In this document: positions 60,919-64,000 of the stretch, piece after piece
How positions within the stretch are numbered: the stretch's first letter is position 1
How the letters are laid out: every line of letters starts with the position of its first letter
Source of the DNA: Paragonimus westermani
Lineage: Eukaryota > Platyhelminthes > Trematoda > Plagiorchiida > Troglotrematidae
NCBI GenBank assembly: GCA_008508345.1
Contig: QNGE01000852.1
Coordinates: 152,612-216,611, forward strand
Direction of reading: 5' to 3'
DNA length: 64,000 bases
Notes under the pieces: generated by a model
What the model was told of the DNA's origin: nothing
What the model saw: the letters and a program-made list of their open reading frames with translations, nothing else
The model's database searches: none
Position numbers and translations under genes: made by a program

Positions 60919-62339
60919 CGAATGCCTGTCTAGGTATCCGGCTTTCGGGCAGACTGATCAGGTGTAGGAAGGCCATATTAACAGGAGTGGAGAGAGTTCG
61001 ATTGACAGACAATAACGGGCGTGTGGGCAGGTGAGTGAGATTCAATGACTGAGGGAGGAGGGCAGGAGAAACTAGTGCTCTTGAATGCGGGTTGTAAGAA
61101 TAACAATAGCAAGCGCCTAATTAGGAGGGTTTGCGGGTGATAGGGTCAACTGAAGGGAATTTTGACCCCAAAGTGTCGCACAATATTCACATCTCTTCAC
61201 GCACTACCAAACTCATTAAGAATATCTGCTCCTTACTGGGAACTTCTGAATGCTTTTAAACATTCTTAAGCCAAGATACACGCCGCAGAATATCACACAT
61301 GAGATGGCTCATAGAATAGTAACCACCTGAAGAAATGCACGCGTTTGGCGTCTGATAGGCACGCCGTTATGACGGCCAAGTTAGAGCATGTAGTGGTTTG
61401 CTACGGTAAGATCACCCAGTAGTGTGTAGGCTTTTGTACATCATATGGTGCAGAAAAAATCCCGGAGACTGTGTTAGCGTTGTGAGCCAAGAATGTGGAT
61501 GCTGTAATGTTTGTTTGCCATCTTTGACTGCGTCCGGACCGCAGTCAGTGGGAACATGTACCGCAACGACAGACGGTGTTTGTGGTGGGCGCCTCTTGAA
61601 GATCCGATAGCACCTTTGAGTCGGACAGCGCAAAGGCGGCAGTCAAGCAGCACCTTCTCCGTGTAGGCACTTAGGGTAGTTCCAACACCGGATTGGGAGG
61701 TGACTTGAGCCGCAGGGTCTCCAAATAAGTGCATATTGTACCCGCATGATGCAGCGGCTGACGGAGATTGGAGATGTAGCACTGCACTAGAATCCTAAAG
61801 CCGTTTAGGCAAGACAACATATATCGATGGTGAAGGTCTCCAAAGTACATGCGAGAGCTGCTTGTTGACTTGTCTGCAAGTGTTCAAACCTTGAAAAAGT
61901 CTACCATAAATGGCATTCGAGGAACGAGTAGGAGTTTGTGTTTTTCAGGCAGATACCATCACGGTGTTTGTTGCAATATCTTTCTGGTAATGACTTTTCG
62001 TTGCTAACAGCGAACCAGACAAGTAACTGGAGTGAGCCTGAGAACTAATGTGGGTTACCATGTAAGTAAGCACTTAACAAATGGGGAAAAATGAGGCTGT
62101 TTTGGTGCGACTGACTGTGACGTGAAATCAAAACCGGCCGCCAGCATTCAGGCTAAAGTGTGTAAAAACATGAAAGGGAGTTCATAACTAATAATAAGGT
62201 CATAAGTGTTGTGCACAGAAATATCATCAGTCCCTAACCTCTATATCGGAAACACGAGTGCTAATCAACACACATAAAGTGAGTTGCAAGATGACCAGAA
62301 ATAGTGCCAATAACTGACGTCTCAGCGGAGACGGTAGCA
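60919..62339. other. Intergenic, nothing recognised
   Basis: The block around 61410-61790 is GC-richer and has open frames on both strands (61474-61782 minus, 61422-61610 plus) but no family motif I trust. It could include decayed upstream parts of the Ty3/gypsy element, which is unproven. Confidence 0.4.
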
Positions 62340-62991
62340 CGAATTTTTGTCAAGCACTTGATCGTACACTGTAGCGTCGTGCACAGACAAAACGGGCTGC
62401 GATGTTCAATCTGAATCTATTCTCAACCATGAAACCCTGCAGTTAATGGACTAGTTGAGCGAGTCCATCGACACCTCAAAGCTTCGGAGAAAGTATACAA
62501 AAACAAGCTAGTTAGAGATGTTACCATTTGCCCCATCCAGCATACATACAATGATCGAGGCAGATTTAGGCTGGACCACGATTAGTTTAGGAAATGAGGC
62601 TGACACGTCTGATTTCGACCTTCGTCTCTGTACAACTATTCGGACAGTAGAGGGTACCCTGGTACACATTCACGTAAGTGGTAGTTGTGTATTGGCTGAA
62701 CTGTTTACATGCACACACGATCGGATACAACTTAACGCTGTTCGCAGCCTGCTGAAACAACCCTACGACGGATCATTCCAAACTACAAATCGTACAACAA
62801 AATTCCACATATATGGGAAGGTTAAAAAACAGGACCAACATTTGAATGGATCGATACATACTAAATATGTGGAACAAGCACTAGGATATGGTTGCACACA
62901 ACCCTGTATTTCAATACTCACAGAGGATCACTTGAAAGCCAATACGATTGATTTACCATCTACTTTGGAGGCATCAAATGATAAAAGGTGA
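62340..62991 (+). mobile_element. Ty3/gypsy integrase, C-terminal half, degenerate
   Basis: The plus strand shows CTDKTGCDVQSESIL (about 62379-62423), which corresponds to the TDrGrQFES motif around the second catalytic aspartate. Then NGLVERVHRHLKASEKVY (about 62445-62500) corresponds to the ANGlvERfHRqLK block with the catalytic glutamate. After one frame change near 62510 the frame 62518-62991 reads IHTMIEADLGWTT, then LLKQPYDGSFQTTNRTTKFH and TKYVEQ. These correspond to the gypsy C-terminal signatures RT-x-iKaDLGcs and PyDGPFkV-x-rtdK-F followed by KPAYvE. An intact integrase inserts the element's cDNA into chromosomes. Here at least two frame changes and missing upstream domains make a relic, though the last 157 codons are uninterrupted. 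Confidence 0.75.
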
Positions 62992-63689
62992 CCAACCAAC
63001 AACAACGATCTAAACATGTAGATTTTACAAACCGTTCATGATATTGACTTTATAATGTCATACTTGCTGGCATTGCGCACAAATACCAAAGGTACCCACG
63101 ATAATCCGTATGCAGTTGCTAACTTCAACTTGCACAGTCTACCTGGAGGCGTGTAACGGCAAAAATAAACCTGGCTATATAAGCAAGACTTTATCGATAC
63201 TTTCATACGATAGCAAATATCAAAAGCTGGAGAACGGAAACAAGAAAGAACTAGTCGAAAAATCAGATAATAAATCCACTAAAACGACTGGTACAGCAGG
63301 GCCACATCAAGGGGAAACAGTTCGATATCAAGAAACCAAAAGGATCCGTCGTCCGGTGTTTGTACGGTTATCCCAAGGTTCATAAAAATAAATTCCCACA
63401 AAAGTCAGTATGTGATATTTATTTAACAAAGACCTAGCAGAGTTAAAAACTATGTGAAGAAAAATAAGTGGACAGAGCCTTTGTGACAACATTGAGATAT
63501 AATCGTCAGGGAGACCAACCGTAAAAAGAACATTCCGAGCTGACCAGAATAGGATTATGAAAGAAAGCGTCAGTGTATTACGGAGACAGAAAGATTGACC
63601 GTAATCAGAATGTTCACCAGAGAAATAAGAATCCAAGGAAACTATGCGGTGAAAAGCATTCGAAATCATTCGACAATAAGAGGAAATGG
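62992..63689 (+). other. Downstream of gypsy integrase, unassigned
   Basis: The frame 63110-63385 (91 codons, rich in Lys, Thr and Ser) could be the tail of the gypsy polyprotein, since such proteins often end in a basic region, but no motif proves it. No LTR could be delimited. A conventional host gene is not visible. Confidence 0.3.
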
Positions 63690-63820
63690 AGCTTAGCCGT
63701 CATGGGAGATCGTCAGAAGTGTATATGCTTGCCACGGCCGCGATTTGAACTCCGGACATTCCAATCATGAGGCCACCGTGATAACCACTGCGGCATTCAC
63801 CTCATACTAGGCACGAGAGG
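63690..63820 (-). repeat. tRNA-derived SINE head with A and B boxes
   Basis: On the minus strand, GCCGCAGTGGTTATCACGG (A box, complement of about 63776-63794) is followed by GGAGTTCAAATCGCGGCC (B box, complement of about 63737-63754). The sequence then continues into the shared CTTGCCACGGCC block and the start of the SINE body. The boxes look like a tRNA-type pol III promoter. This is a SINE and not a functional tRNA gene, since no complete cloverleaf with acceptor stem was found. Confidence 0.7.
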
Positions 63821-64000
63821 AGACACAAGAAGAGCCTGTAAAATCCAATCGAAAACCTAGAGATGAAGACAAAAAAAAGGACGAGATCACAGAACGCATT
63901 AAAACATATAAGCCAATATAATAGATTGATGATAAGTACAGTAACGGGAGTAGAAATAGTGGGGTTATCGATTGGAGTGAACAGGCAGTAACTGTGTCTC

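Noticed and set aside
63690..63820. Possible tRNA gene
   Set aside because: A and B boxes are present, but no cloverleaf with paired acceptor ends was found, and the sequence continues into the SINE body.
1..64000. CRISPR array, bacterial operon or phage region
   Set aside because: No regularly spaced repeats and no prokaryote-like gene packing; eukaryotic retroelements dominate.
1..64000. Flatworm spliced-leader RNA gene
   Set aside because: A by-eye scan for spliced-leader-like sequences found nothing convincing.

Overview
The window looks like intergenic DNA from an animal genome. Coding density is very low, there are no operons or tRNA/rRNA genes, and nearly everything recognisable is a decayed retroelement. 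The mix of Penelope-like elements (reverse transcriptase plus GIY-YIG nuclease), an RTE-type LINE, a second LINE tail, a Ty3/gypsy integrase relic and a tRNA-derived SINE would suit a flatworm, most likely a digenean fluke. That placement is inference from element content and general feel, not from a diagnostic gene.

Layout. 1-5153: no recognisable gene. 5154-6473: the one convincing intact gene, an intronless open frame of 439 codons for a predicted type I membrane protein with signal peptide, cysteine-bearing ectodomain, a dibasic RTRR site, a membrane-proximal amphipathic helix, one transmembrane segment and a short basic tail. I do not recognise its family. 7.9-9.2 kb: SINE pieces and a hammerhead-like CTGAGGA...GAAAC motif. 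11.57-12.81 kb: a near-perfect 325-bp inverted repeat around a 586-bp spacer. 13.2-14.65 kb: a minus-strand Penelope-like element. 16.3-16.7 kb: two SINEs in opposite orientation. 26.8-28.5 kb: a plus-strand Penelope-like element with a duplicated terminal block. 32.3-33.75 kb: a SINE cluster. 35.45-40.93 kb: an RTE-type LINE and two copies of a ~480-bp repeat, one just downstream of the LINE. 45.65-46.3 kb: a third Penelope-like fragment (minus). 54.07-54.22 kb: a second hammerhead-like motif running into a 53-bp exact duplication around the window's only N. 56.4-58.13 kb: a fourth Penelope-like element (minus), interrupted by a plus-strand LINE tail. 58.9-60.9 kb: two inverted copies of an unidentified repeat. 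62.34-63.0 kb: Ty3/gypsy integrase. 63.7-63.8 kb: a SINE with clear A and B boxes.

There is no gene cluster to interpret as a pathway. All retroelement copies carry stops or frameshifts, so none looks able to move by itself. The items most worth following up are the unknown membrane protein gene, the hammerhead-like motifs, and the very young inverted duplications (11.6/12.5 kb and 59.0/60.7 kb).
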